Positions 38,119 through 47,134 are shown, numbered from the stretch's first letter. The stretch is 64,000 nucleotides of DNA from Peribacillus simplex NBRC 15720 = DSM 1321 (GCF_002243645.1 NZ_CP017704.1:5288001-5352000); one strand, 5' to 3'. A program made the numbers and translations. The notes: a model not told the origin generated them from the letters alone.

Positions 38119-38535
38119 ATGAATATTAAAAATTTTAAATATGATGAAGTTGGACTCAATCGTTTCTTTGGTCCATTGGAAGCTAATATAATGGAATATT
38201 TATGGGATAAAGATGAACAGAGCATTAAATCGGTTCAGCAATCATTGGAACTTGACAAACCTATCAATTTCAACACAGTAATGACCGTCATGAATCGTTT
38301 AGTAGAAAAAGGCATTCTTGAAAAGAGGTCTGAAGGAAGGCTTTCATTATTTCGCCCGGTTCAGTCCAAAGCAGAGTTTTTAGAAGAGCAGTCAAAGAAA
38401 CTGACTGAGAATTTGCTGGATGAATTTGGTGGAGCGGTCATAAGCCATATGCTGGATGCCATGAAAGACGCTGACCAAGGTTTAATTGAAAAATTGGAAC
38501 AAAAAATTCAATCGTTAAAAAAGGATAAATTATGA
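38119..38535 (+). CDS. BlaI/MecI/CopY-family transcriptional repressor
   Basis: A 138-residue winged-helix repressor. GPLEANIMEYLWDKDE and NFNTVMTVMNRLVEKGILEKR match the Penicillinase_R family. The helical C-terminus is for dimerisation and is the usual site of proteolytic inactivation. GGGAGGTGG precedes ATG 38119. It overlaps the BlaR1-like peptidase gene by four bases, as in bla/mec systems. Targets are predicted from the operators at 38087 and 39414. Confidence 0.92.
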   Translation: MNIKNFKYDEVGLNRFFGPLEANIMEYLWDKDEQSIKSVQQSLELDKPINFNTVMTVMNRLVEKGILEKRSEGRLSLFRPVQSKAEFLEEQSKKLTENLLDEFGGAVISHMLDAMKDADQGLIEKLEQKIQSLKKDKL

Positions 38536-39386
38536 TTTGGAAGAGAAAGTCTTATTTTGTGATAAGCCTGAGTCTTTTAATTGCCTGTGTAGTATGGTGC
38601 CAAATGGGAGCTTTTTTGGTACACATCTTTTTTGGTGTGAATATTAAAGCCAATTTTTTTAAATTTTGTTTTAGTTTATTTAAGGAAGATTCAGTATACT
38701 ACTTTGTGGTCGTCACCCTGCTCAGTATAATAATATCCTATAGTATATTGAGCGCCTTATTCAAAATTGCAGAGCAATATTTCTTATCCAGAAGGTTTAA
38801 ACAAAAGCTTTTTCTTTCCAAAAACATTGATATGACAAGGTCTATAAATGAAACATTCAATCGGATCAACAATGATATCTTAGTTGTGAACACTGAACAA
38901 CCTCTTGCGTTTACGCTTGGTTTCAGGCGGCCTTTCATTGTGTTAAGTACAGGTTTAATTCAATTATTGGATATTGATGAGCTAGAAGCGGTAGTAGAGC
39001 ATGAAGCCTTTCACCAAAAAAAATATGATCCACTGGTAATTTTTATTTTACAGTTGATCTCAGATGCGTTATGGTTTGTCCCACTGACAAAATGGTGTCA
39101 TAAAAATTACAAAATAATAAGTGAATTATCAGCCGACGAAAATGCAATTAATAAAATGGGGACTGAATTAGGCATAAGTACCGCTTTGTTGAAGTTAATT
39201 AAACATGGTTGCACTGATAAATCATCTCCTGTTCTTGTCCATTTCTCCAATGAATCGGTTAACTATAGACTTCAGCAATTAATTCATCCCCATAAAACAA
39301 TTCCTTTGAGAGCTGAAACAACCACGATTTTTGTTTCTATTTATGTTTTGGTTATACTTTTGGGAATGACTATAGTGATTGTCTGA
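38532..39386 (+). CDS. M56-family (BlaR1/MecR1-like) membrane metallopeptidase, no sensor domain
   Basis: A 284-residue membrane peptidase. Three hydrophobic segments precede the zinc motif HEAFH (157-161), with a candidate third ligand in SELSADENA, and a last hydrophobic segment lies at about 262-284. The C-terminal penicillin-binding sensor of BlaR1 (about 250 residues) is absent, so this is a short M56 protein that must sense another signal. It overlaps the repressor gene and presumably relieves its repression. Confidence 0.88.
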   Translation: MIWKRKSYFVISLSLLIACVVWCQMGAFLVHIFFGVNIKANFFKFCFSLFKEDSVYYFVVVTLLSIIISYSILSALFKIAEQYFLSRRFKQKLFLSKNIDMTRSINETFNRINNDILVVNTEQPLAFTLGFRRPFIVLSTGLIQLLDIDELEAVVEHEAFHQKKYDPLVIFILQLISDALWFVPLTKWCHKNYKIISELSADENAINKMGTELGISTALLKLIKHGCTDKSSPVLVHFSNESVNYRLQQLIHPHKTIPLRAETTTIFVSIYVLVILLGMTIVIV

Positions 39387-39413
39387 TGACTTTCACTTGA
39401 TTTTTTTACCACT

Positions 39414-39436
39414 TTACACTACACTTTGTAGTGTAA
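39414..39436. promoter_or_regulatory. Second BlaI-type operator, upstream of doxX-like gene
   Basis: TTACACTACA-CTT-TGTAGTGTAA is a perfect palindrome with 10-bp arms sharing the CACTACA/TGTAGTG core of the operator at 38087. It lies 24 bp before the next start, placing that gene in the same regulon. Confidence 0.8.
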
Positions 39437-39459
39437 AATAAAACAAAAGGAGATATGTC

Positions 39460-39888
39460 ATGAATAAACAAGAGATTGGTACCTTTTTATTAAGAGTTAT
39501 GTTGGGAATTTCATTTTTCTTGCATGGTTTGTCAAAATTCAAGGGTGGATTGGATAACACTTCAGGATGGTTTCAAAGTATAGGCATTCCGGGATTTATG
39601 GCCTATGTAGTCGGTATTATTGAATTGGTTGGAGGAATTGCTTTAATTATAGGTCTTGGGACAAGAATAATTTCTGCTCTCCTTGTATTCATCATGGCTG
39701 GTGCAATTGTTTATGTGAAATTCCCAGCAGGTTTTATGGGGAATGGAGAAGGTACAGGGTACGAACTGGATCTCGTTCTTATGATTATTGCACTTCACCT
39801 AGTATTGAATGGAAGCCGATTCCTATCTATAGACTCTAAGTTACCTAACCTTAAAAAAAGACAAGATTCAGAAATGATAGCAAGTTAA
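39460..39888 (+). CDS. DoxX-family membrane protein
   Basis: A 142-residue four-helix membrane protein. RVMLGISFFLHGLSKFKGG and IELVGGIALIIGLGTRI match the DoxX/YqjF group, linked to redox or quinone functions and disulfide stress. AAAGGAG precedes ATG 39460. A BlaI-type operator covers its promoter region, so it is predicted to be induced together with the BlaI/BlaR1-like pair. Confidence 0.88.
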   Translation: MNKQEIGTFLLRVMLGISFFLHGLSKFKGGLDNTSGWFQSIGIPGFMAYVVGIIELVGGIALIIGLGTRIISALLVFIMAGAIVYVKFPAGFMGNGEGTGYELDLVLMIIALHLVLNGSRFLSIDSKLPNLKKRQDSEMIAS

Positions 39889-39938
39889 TATTAATAAACG
39901 ATAGCACAAAAAATTAAACACTTTTTTTGACAATCTTG

Positions 39939-39977
39939 AGGCATGAAACCGGCAATCACTGGGGTCATGCCTTTTTC
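39939..39977 (+). terminator. Terminator after doxX-like gene
   Basis: AGGCATGA / TCATGCCT stem with an 18-base loop, then TTTTTCATTT. The remaining gap to 40326 contains the VOC promoter and a leader hairpin near 40264-40293 (AAGCTTG / CAAGCTT). Confidence 0.75.
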
Positions 39978-40183
39978 ATTTCACCTTGTTCTTATTTGAA
40001 GTGGCTTCATGATTTGAAAAACCGAAAATAAATCAAAGCAGATTTTGGTTATCAAAAGAAGTTTTCCATGACTGCAGTAACGTGACATACTTTGCGAAAT
40101 GACAATACTTGAACCAATAACCTTGAAATTTTCAATTCAATCGTTAACAAACAAAAAAATTGATAGTTTTCATTAATTTTTCA

Positions 40184-40211
40184 TTGACGAACACATGTTC
40201 CTTGTTATAAA
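40184..40211 (+). promoter_or_regulatory. Putative sigma-A promoter of the VOC gene
   Basis: TTGACG (40184-40189), 16 bases, TATAAA (40206-40211). It implies an untranslated leader of about 110 bases containing an AAGCTTG/CAAGCTT hairpin. Confidence 0.55.
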
Positions 40212-40326
40212 ATACAATCATGGGTAATAATGGTATAGTGGTTATTGCCACTGACCAGTCCAAAAGGAAGCTTGGAAATCTTTCAAGCTTTGTAAAAAAA
40301 ATTAAAGCAAAAGGAGCTATTTAATT

Positions 40327-40752
40327 ATGACCATGCGATTATCTCCATATTTAATGATGAACGGAAATGCGAAGGAAGCGATCCAATTTTATGAAAAAGC
40401 ATTGGATGCAAAAGTCCTTTTTAATCAATCCTTTGGAGAAATGCCAGAAAACCCGGAATTTCCTCTGCCAGAAGAAGCAAAGGATCTTGTGGCACACGCA
40501 ATGTTAAAGGTTGGGGAAACGGACCTCATGTTTTCCGATACTTTTCCAGGTCAAACCAGTCAATCTGGAGATCAAGTCACGATCTGTATTTCAATCAACG
40601 ATATTGAAAAATCAAAACGAATCTTTGAAACTTTGTCGCAAGGTGGAGAAGTGAAAATGCCGCTGCAGGAAGCTTTTTTCAGCCCTGCTTATGGGATTGT
40701 ATCAGACAAATTCGGTGTAACCTTTCAAATTTATACAGAGGGTCAACAATAA
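40327..40752 (+). CDS. VOC-family (PhnB-like) protein
   Basis: A 141-residue vicinal-oxygen-chelate fold protein. The beta-alpha-beta pattern LSPYLMMNGNAKEAIQFYEKALDAKV, DLMFSDTFPGQ and YGIVSDKFGVTFQIY is typical of PhnB/3-demethylubiquinone-methyltransferase-like proteins. The enzymatic role is not known for this group. AAAAGGAG precedes ATG 40327. Confidence 0.9.
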   Translation: MTMRLSPYLMMNGNAKEAIQFYEKALDAKVLFNQSFGEMPENPEFPLPEEAKDLVAHAMLKVGETDLMFSDTFPGQTSQSGDQVTICISINDIEKSKRIFETLSQGGEVKMPLQEAFFSPAYGIVSDKFGVTFQIYTEGQQ

Positions 40753-40822
40753 TTTTCTCAAGTTAAAAAAATAGCAGCTGTTTCGGTGACTATTAGTTGC
40801 AACTGTTATTTGTTGAATAAAT

Positions 40823-40867
40823 AAATCCCAATTTCTCATTTATATCACTGAGAGATTGGGATTTTTA
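40823..40867 (+). terminator. Terminator after VOC gene
   Basis: A 15-bp stem AAATCCCAATTTCTC / GAGAGATTGGGATTT with one G-U pair, then TTTTTAATATT. Confidence 0.88.
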
Positions 40868-41365
40868 ATATTGGAATATCCTTAACGTTGTGCATCCACG
40901 TTTTGCTTGCGGTCCTTCTTATGGAATTATAGGTATGATTCTTATCTCTTTTCATATGCAACCAAAGATCATCCCGCACGGTAGGATAGCATGTAAGATA
41001 ACATCACTTTTATAAATAATGTAGGCGTTCATTCTCACTGTCCCTAGATCCTGGATTCAATCCGAATGTATATATATTGCTCTTAATAACCGAACTCCAC
41101 TATTGGTATCATGATTTACGTGGTTACCGATAATTTTTTTCTGGTTCCACACTTTTAACTTTGAAACCTTATCGTTATCTCTCTGTGATATTCGTCATAT
41201 ATTCTTCATCTATTTGTTCTTTGTTTAGAAAATGGCTATGCTATTATTTAAAACATTGACATACAAATTAGCCGCATTCTTTGTAAAATATATTCCTTCT
41301 TTTAATAGGCTAATATCATTCGGAGTAACTTTACATTGCGTAATAAGGGAAAAGGGGGGAACAAC
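40868..41365. other. About 500 bp without an identifiable gene
   Basis: No frame with a ribosome site was found on either strand. A TTGACA occurs at 41256-41261, but no well-placed -10 follows. The region marks the left border of the accessory part of the window. Confidence 0.4.
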
Positions 41366-42145
41366 GTGAACACAGATCAAGCTTTCAACCTGTTAAAGGA
41401 TGCAGGAGTAACAGAAAGCAGTAGTATACAAACTGTTAGACGCTGGCTTCGTGAAGGTAAGATTAAATATGAGGGAGGAAACGGAAATAGAAAAACTGGA
41501 TACATAATGGAGGACACAGATCAAGCATTTGAAATGTTAAAAGATGCAGGAGTAACAGAAAGTAATAGTGTACAAACTGTTAGGCGCTGGCTTCGTGAAG
41601 GTAAGATTAAATACGCGGGAAACGGAAAGAGGAGCACTGGATACATAAGCGATGACACAGCTTCAAAGATGGCTATAAATGATATTATAGATCAAAATAA
41701 GGACGAAATCATACACCGATTAAAATTAAAAATACAAGCTCAAGATAAGCATATAGAAGGAATCGAAGAACTTCATGAGACTGCAAAAAGAATATTGATT
41801 CAGCAAAGGGATATGTTCAAAAAGGAAGTTGCCATTCTAAAGAATGAAAAAAGTGAATTACAAATTGAAACAAAGGATTTATTAAAAGAAAATATTGAAT
41901 TACGTAATGAATTGATAAAATTAAAAGAAAACATCAGAAACAATTACAATATTGACTCCACTACTCAATCAAATGATTATAGTAAAAAATTAGGGCTCTC
42001 TAAAATGGCGAGCAGTAAAGAAGTATTAGCAGAATATAAAGGGTTATTAAAAATAACTCATCCAGACCATAATGGCAACGCGAAGGTATTTCATTACATT
42101 AAGACTGATTACGATAATTTTAGAAAGAGCAACAAAGGTAAATGA
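41366..42145 (+). CDS. Protein with duplicated helix-turn-helix unit, coiled coil and J-domain HPD motif
   Basis: This 259-residue protein has three parts. Residues 3-47 and 51-94 are two tandem copies of a DNA-binding-like unit (TDQAF..LKDAGVTES.S.QTVRRWLREGKIKY), nearly identical. Residues about 100-190 are strongly charged coiled coil. Residues 210-259 resemble a truncated J domain (LAEYKGLLKITHPDHNGNAKVFHYIKTDYDNFR) with HPD at 232-234. GTG 41366 follows AAAAGGGGGGA. HPD normally stimulates DnaK ATPase, so the protein could recruit DnaK to DNA or to a DNA-bound partner; that is inference. It stands alone. I do not know a named family for this architecture. Confidence 0.8.
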   Translation: MNTDQAFNLLKDAGVTESSSIQTVRRWLREGKIKYEGGNGNRKTGYIMEDTDQAFEMLKDAGVTESNSVQTVRRWLREGKIKYAGNGKRSTGYISDDTASKMAINDIIDQNKDEIIHRLKLKIQAQDKHIEGIEELHETAKRILIQQRDMFKKEVAILKNEKSELQIETKDLLKENIELRNELIKLKENIRNNYNIDSTTQSNDYSKKLGLSKMASSKEVLAEYKGLLKITHPDHNGNAKVFHYIKTDYDNFRKSNKGK

Positions 42146-42360
42146 AAAGTGTTTAAATATATGAAGATTATTTCCAAATCAAACTTAACGAAAATCCTAG
42201 GGTAATACCGTGTTTTAGGCGAATCGATTGTTAGGATCAAAAGCGCTCGGGAATTTTGGAGTTAATAGGGCCGAACCATTGTTAATTTAGACTATTGATC
42301 ATTCTTTTTTTGATTCCATCGTTTGTTCATTTTAAATAAACAGATCCAAATGAACGAAAA

Positions 42361-42384
42361 GGTGCCTTTGTTCATTTGGCACCT
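42361..42384 (-). terminator. Terminator of the prolyl hydroxylase gene
   Basis: GGTGCC / GGCACC arms; on the minus strand the hairpin is followed by TTTTCG. It lies 50 bp beyond the stop of the leftward gene. Confidence 0.7.
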
Positions 42385-42433
42385 AAATTTGAGACGTTTA
42401 AAGTCTATCGTTTACACATTATCAAGCTGCAGA

Positions 42434-43078
42434 CTATTTTTGTCTCCTCATCCATTGTGTTGCAACCCATTTTTCCCCAGTGATAACGGGCGCTCCACCA
42501 TGTAAAGTTAGTTCGTTTATGTTTTTATCGTTATAGAAATATTCGAAATACACAGCCATCCCCTTTCGCGGGGACACTGAAAAATTCAGTTTAGGAAAAA
42601 AAGTTTCCCCTCCATGCTCCACATCATTTAAGTACATAATGATTGTGCTAATTCTATTGTTTTTTGCTGCTATACTTGAAGATGTAAAAAAATCAAAATG
42701 AGCTTTATACTCTTGACCAGGAGTATATTTAAGAATTTGAATACCATCTCCATGATCAATAGGGATATTCATGATTGTTGATATCCTTTTTTCAATTTTG
42801 GTAATGATGTCATATTCATTTTCTTGGAAAAACATACTACTGCTTGTTCTTATCTCATTTAATTCGTGCGTAACTCCAATTTTGGAACGATGCAATTTGT
42901 CTTTTGACAATTCAATAAGACCGTCACATTCTTCGTCACTCAAAACATTTCCTAAAACTACAATTAGAGGTTCTTCTAATTTAGCAATCACATTAATTTC
43001 TCTGTCTTCCGTTTTGATTTTATTTCCAATATGATTAAAAATAGTTTGTTCTTTACTTATTTTATTATCCACTGTCAA
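42434..43078 (-). CDS. 2OG-Fe(II) oxygenase, prolyl 4-hydroxylase type
   Basis: A 214-residue double-stranded beta-helix dioxygenase, the size of the characterised B. anthracis P4H. Iron ligands are His127, Asp129 (AHFDFF) and His193 (LHGGAPV), with Lys203 (GEKW) to bind 2-oxoglutarate. RTSSSMFF precedes the core as in P4Hs. It would hydroxylate proline in a protein or peptide substrate. No collagen-like Gly-X-Y protein is visible in the window, so its substrate is elsewhere or different. The 340 bp upstream (43079-43417) hold no other gene that I can see. Confidence 0.92.
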   Translation of the reverse strand: MTVDNKISKEQTIFNHIGNKIKTEDREINVIAKLEEPLIVVLGNVLSDEECDGLIELSKDKLHRSKIGVTHELNEIRTSSSMFFQENEYDIITKIEKRISTIMNIPIDHGDGIQILKYTPGQEYKAHFDFFTSSSIAAKNNRISTIIMYLNDVEHGGETFFPKLNFSVSPRKGMAVYFEYFYNDKNINELTLHGGAPVITGEKWVATQWMRRQK

Positions 43079-43417
43079 CTTTCATCGACTCCCAAAAGAA
43101 TGAATTTTCCGAACAGTTAGTTTATATTATTTCTGTAAGCGTTTTTCTATATTAATTATACCATGAACGTTGTTATATAACTGTTTCTTATTTCAGCAAA
43201 CAGTGCTTCGTATTATGAGGTCAACAATTAAACATACTTGTTGACCTGGCGGTTGACTATAGCAAACTCTAATCTTTTACATAAAATATAGTAAGCTCAC
43301 AATTTGCACAAGTCTCTTTCATGTGTGTATTTTCACCAAAATCTACGTGAATTTATTTCCTCCAACGTGGTTTCCACTGATTGGTAAGGGGGAGTAAGGG
43401 GGTTTTTAAAACTTTCA

Positions 43418-43867
43418 TTGGACAAATGTGTGAAATTTTGTGCAATACCAGAATATGCCGTTAAAGAGGGAAATGTATTGAAAATTGCACAGGAGTCTCC
43501 CGCTATTCCACGACTTTATGAGGTGGGGCAAAACTATATTATTATGGAATATCTTGAGGGTCCAACTTTATTCCAGTATTTAGAATCTGGAGGGGTCCTA
43601 TCCAAAAAATTGATGAGGCAAATTCTTTTTGTGCTAAAAGAAATGAAGCGTTTAAAGTTTTCCAGATTGGATGCCGATTTGCGCCACATTATTGTAACTA
43701 AGGAAGAGGAATTAAAAGTAATAGATCATTATAGCTCCTATACAAGGATTCGAAACAGGCCAGAGTTGATATTCGAAGGTTTAAAAAAGTTGGGTCTATT
43801 ACCTCTGTTCTTGAAAGAGTTAAAAGAAATGGATCCCGAATCCTATATGGAATGGAAAGATTTATAA
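43418..43867 (+). pseudogene. Protein-kinase-like protein, N-terminally truncated
   Basis: 149 codons match the middle and end of the small kinase-like family also found at 47477 and 55554: CVKF, IPRLYEVGQNYIIMEYLEGPTLFQYL, DADLRHIIVT and IDHYSS. The glycine-rich loop is absent. In the same frame upstream, GFLKLSLDKC follows a stop at 43385, which looks like a damaged GAVFKLSEDKC. No ribosome site precedes the TTG at 43418. I read it as a 5'-truncated relic. A terminator much like that of the 47477 gene follows. Confidence 0.7.
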
Positions 43868-43868
43868 A

Positions 43869-43912
43869 TAAAAAAAGTAACTCCTTTAAAGCTAAAAAGG
43901 AGTTACTTTTTT
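43869..43912. terminator. Terminator between convergent genes
   Basis: AAAAAAGTAACTCCTTT / AAGGAGTTACTTTTTT stem, 16 bp or more. Symmetric A and T flanks let it act in both directions. Confidence 0.9.
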
Positions 43913-43929
43913 CTGTGGAAAAACCAGCG

Positions 43930-44718
43930 TTATTTTGGATTGCTATGATGCTGGATGATACGATCAACGATATCTGGCAATTTAATTTTCTGTTCTAAAA
44001 GAAACTGGTAGAGAGCATCTCTATCCTTCGTACTCACATTCCACTCTTTAGGGATGGATTCGATCACTTGATAGATCGATTTGTTCGGCAAGTTCACTAT
44101 TTTTTCTATAAACGATGTAAGCTCTTTTTGATCATCGAGAAGAGAGAAGGCCCATTTATAAAAAGGCCAATGGTAGTTATATACCGGTGTTTCACTTAGC
44201 GTTTGAGCAGACCATTGATAACGTCCTGGAAAAACTCTGCCATGATCAATCATATGGACATAATAGCCGCCATCACTGAGATTTTCCAAAATGACATTCA
44301 TCGTACCTCGGTCAGAGTTATTAACCCATTGGTCGAATACCGTTATACCGGCAAGCATATCTCGGTTTTTAACATCCGTCTTAGTAGGAGGATTTTCTCT
44401 AACATTCTCGAAAACTGTACTGTTTTTAATAAAAACACAGCCATATTGGTATCCAGAACTATAGTTGTGTTTACTGGATTTTAATTCAGGGGTTTTCTTG
44501 ATAAATTCTTCCGGTATATATACAAGATCAAATGGGATAACGGGAAGTGAAAGGAGCTCTGCCAATTTGCCGATCATGTATTCATTGACCACTTCTTTTT
44601 CTCTTCCTTTCTTAGTATCGAACCACTTCACGACATATTCTTTACCATCGCTGAAAAGAATGACATGTGCGGTTCCGCCCCTTAATGTTTGTACATATTG
44701 AACTGGATATTTTGTCAT
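43930..44718 (-). CDS. HipA-like kinase-fold protein (HipA_2 type)
   Basis: A 262-residue single-chain relative of HipA kinases. Lys31 (YVVKW) fits the ATP-binding lysine, Asp135 in WVNNSDRGTMNVIL the catalytic loop, and Asp158 (HMIDHG) the metal-binding Asp. Such short HipA-like proteins lack the HipB-binding N-lobe extension, and no HipB-like HTH gene is adjacent. So a classical toxin-antitoxin role is not supported. A decayed duplicate lies directly upstream. Ribosome site AAAAGGAGAC. Confidence 0.85.
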   Translation of the reverse strand: MTKYPVQYVQTLRGGTAHVILFSDGKEYVVKWFDTKKGREKEVVNEYMIGKLAELLSLPVIPFDLVYIPEEFIKKTPELKSSKHNYSSGYQYGCVFIKNSTVFENVRENPPTKTDVKNRDMLAGITVFDQWVNNSDRGTMNVILENLSDGGYYVHMIDHGRVFPGRYQWSAQTLSETPVYNYHWPFYKWAFSLLDDQKELTSFIEKIVNLPNKSIYQVIESIPKEWNVSTKDRDALYQFLLEQKIKLPDIVDRIIQHHSNPK

Positions 44719-44753
44719 ATCACTTTGTCTCCTTTTAAAAAATTTGTCTAGCT

Positions 44754-45562
44754 CTATTTCTTTTTTACCTTTTCTTTTTTATTAACCATATTACTCTTGT
44801 ATTGATCGATGAAATTGGTTATAAGATTCGGTAAATGACTTTTCTGTTCTACAAGAAATTTGTACAGCGCTTCACTTTCCTCCATCGAGACTCCCCAATC
44901 TACAGGGATGGATATGGTAACTTCATAGTTAATTCGTTTAGAAGGGATAAAATTTTTTATACAAATGATGTGAAATCTTCTTCATTTAGCATATAGAAGG
45001 CGCGTCGGTAAGTTTCTTGGTAAGGGATTCAGTTTCTGAGAAAGCGTTTTTCAGACTACTGATATCCATCCGAAAAACATGTTCCATGATCAATCATATG
45101 GACAAAATAGCTACCTTCACTAAGCTGTACTAGAAGGAAAATGCTTAGGGCCAATCGATGTTATTCACCCTAAGGTCGAATACCACCATTCCGGCAAGCA
45201 TATCGTGATTTTTCTCTTACATCTTGGATGGAAAAGCTTTAAATACTTCATCTCGTACAAAACTGTTTTCGATAAATAAACAAGTATATTGGCATCCTGA
45301 ACTAAATTTGTATTTTCTGGAATGTAATTTAGGAGTATTTTTTATGACTTCGACTGGGGTATATACAAGCCCGAAGGGGATAAAAGAAAGGGAAGGAACA
45401 TTGCTAATTTACCGACCACTTACTCATTTACTACTTACTTGACTCTATTATTAGTACCATTCATTTCACTACATACTTTTTACCGTCGCTAAAAAGAATG
45501 ACATGTACCGTCCCACCAATTAATGTTTGTACGAGCTCAACTGGATATTTGGACTGACCCAT
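44754..45562 (-). pseudogene. Decayed paralogue of the HipA-like kinase
   Basis: Reading leftward from 45562, MGQSKYPVELVQTLIGGTVHVILFSDGKKYVVK matches the N-terminus of the intact neighbour almost residue for residue, then stops. Later fragments in other frames (Tyr-Thr-Pro/FIDNSFV region, HMIDHG remnants near 45090) and a clean C-terminus (SIPVDWGVSMEESEALYKFL... to a TAG at 44754) follow the same order. Multiple stops and frameshifts show it is inactive. It is a tandem duplication in which one copy has decayed. Confidence 0.85.
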
Positions 45563-45572
45563 GGTTTCCATT

Positions 45573-46661
45573 TCAATTAACTCCGTTATTTTTTTCTAAT
45601 AAGCTGTATAGCCTTTGTTGTTCGATGATTTGTTTATTCAAATCAAAATTTTCATCAATAACCTGTCTTGCACTTCTGGTATATCTCTTCCATACTCTTG
45701 GATGACTCAGGAAATATTTTATACCTTGAGCCAATTTTAAATCATCTTTCTCAGGAACAAGGTATCCTGTTTTTTTATGCTCAATCAATTCCGGAATCCC
45801 TCCATGAAAGGTGGAGATGACAGGTAAACCGCTTGCCATTGCTTCTTTTAATACATTTGGGATCCCTTCTACATCGCCATCTTCGCCCGTTTCACTGGCT
45901 AGGCAAAAGAGATGGGAATCTCTTAATTCCTTAGAAATTTGGTTGGAATCCATTGGTCCTCTAAGAAAAACGTGTTCGGTTAATTGGTTTTCATCAATGA
46001 AAACTCTTATCTTCTCTTCATCTTCTCCTGTCCCAATAATGTGCAGTGTCGTTCTTGGGAATTCCTGATGAATCCGTTGAAAAGCCTTCAAAAGCGTAAG
46101 GAATCCTTTTTTCTCGACAAGTCTGGCTACAGACAAGATTCGGATTTCTCCTTCCTTAGGTAAGGAACGTTGGAAAAATGGGTATAAATCTAAATCTAGA
46201 CCACCATATAATACATGTATTTTATCTTCTTTAAATCCTAATTTCATTAATTCATCTGCAAGAAAATGGCAAACTGCAAAACAACCAGCTCCATGTTTTA
46301 CTAAATTTTGATATCGGAGGACATTTTTGCGAAATCTCTTATATGTTTGAGTGGATGAATCACGTCCTCGAAAATGCACAATCAAAGGAATATCATACTC
46401 TATAGCTGTTGGTAAAAAATCGATGGAATGTTTCCCTTGATGAGCGTGAATCGCAACTACATTTTGCTCCTTAAAGAAGGCTCCAAGGTCTTGAATTTCG
46501 TTCAAATTATAATAATGTTCAAACTGATATTGAACATTGTCGCTATTTGGGTAAGGGCCTATTACAATAGGCCGATATTGATCCAACATAATGATCTGAT
46601 TGTACATAAATCCTTGATTTATTTTAATAGGTTCTCTAATGTAAAAAGCGATTGTCTTCAC
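45573..46661 (-). CDS. GT4-family glycosyltransferase
   Basis: A 362-residue GT-B retaining transferase, cytoplasmic. The N-domain starts MKTIAFYIREPIKINQGFMYNQI; the donor site has ILSVARLVEKKGF and the E-x7-E signature in EGIPNVLKEAMASGLPVISTFHGGIPELI. GTG 46661 overlaps the Nudix stop (TAGTGA), so the two are coupled. It has no low-complexity tail, unlike its relatives at 53675 and 58889, to which it is clearly paralogous. Likely donor is a nucleotide sugar made by the local sugar genes; acceptor unknown. Confidence 0.92.
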   Translation of the reverse strand: MKTIAFYIREPIKINQGFMYNQIIMLDQYRPIVIGPYPNSDNVQYQFEHYYNLNEIQDLGAFFKEQNVVAIHAHQGKHSIDFLPTAIEYDIPLIVHFRGRDSSTQTYKRFRKNVLRYQNLVKHGAGCFAVCHFLADELMKLGFKEDKIHVLYGGLDLDLYPFFQRSLPKEGEIRILSVARLVEKKGFLTLLKAFQRIHQEFPRTTLHIIGTGEDEEKIRVFIDENQLTEHVFLRGPMDSNQISKELRDSHLFCLASETGEDGDVEGIPNVLKEAMASGLPVISTFHGGIPELIEHKKTGYLVPEKDDLKLAQGIKYFLSHPRVWKRYTRSARQVIDENFDLNKQIIEQQRLYSLLEKNNGVN

Positions 46662-47134
46662 TATTTCAATCCCTTCCTTCCCTCTAAAATCAAATTTTCG
46701 ATAAAACTTTGAAATATTTGTCGATCTCGTTCAGTTAAATCTTTCGGAAAAGAGGACCATTTAAAAAATTGTACCTTTTGTATTTCTATATCATCAGGTT
46801 TTAAATCTCCGCTGAGTATTTCTTCGGTCACGTAAGCAATATTGACTGGAAAGTATTCATCACCATTAGGCAGCTTCGTAAAATAGTCCTTCCCTGAAAA
46901 AACGCCAATTAATTGAAGGTTGCCAATGTTAATCCCTGTTTCCTCCAAAATTTCACGTCTGCAAGCCTCTTCCGCAGATTCTCCTAATTCAATAAAGCCG
47001 CCTGGCAATTTCCACAATTTATCGGATTGTACCATTAGAAAACGGCTGTTCTGATCGATAACCAAAACGGTGACACCAGTAAGTATCAAAGCTCTAGTCC
47101 CAACGAGAGCACGTAAATCTTCAATGTAGCCCAT
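46661..47134 (-). CDS. Nudix hydrolase
   Basis: A protein of about 157 residues with a complete Nudix box GFIELGESAEEACRREILEETGI, binding Mg and hydrolysing a nucleoside diphosphate linked to X. ATG 47134 lies 7 bases after GAAAGGAG; a GTG just upstream (47137) is the alternative. It is coupled to a glycosyltransferase, and a decayed Nudix gene with the same N-terminus (MGYIEDLR.LVG.R) follows another transferase at 60.2 kb. The substrate may be a nucleotide sugar; this is inferred from context. Confidence 0.9.
   Translation of the reverse strand: MGYIEDLRALVGTRALILTGVTVLVIDQNSRFLMVQSDKLWKLPGGFIELGESAEEACRREILEETGINIGNLQLIGVFSGKDYFTKLPNGDEYFPVNIAYVTEEILSGDLKPDDIEIQKVQFFKWSSFPKDLTERDRQIFQSFIENLILEGRKGLK

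Noticed and set aside
43930..45562. HipBA toxin-antitoxin module
   Set aside because: No HipB-like HTH gene adjoins either copy, and the protein lacks the long HipA N-terminal part.
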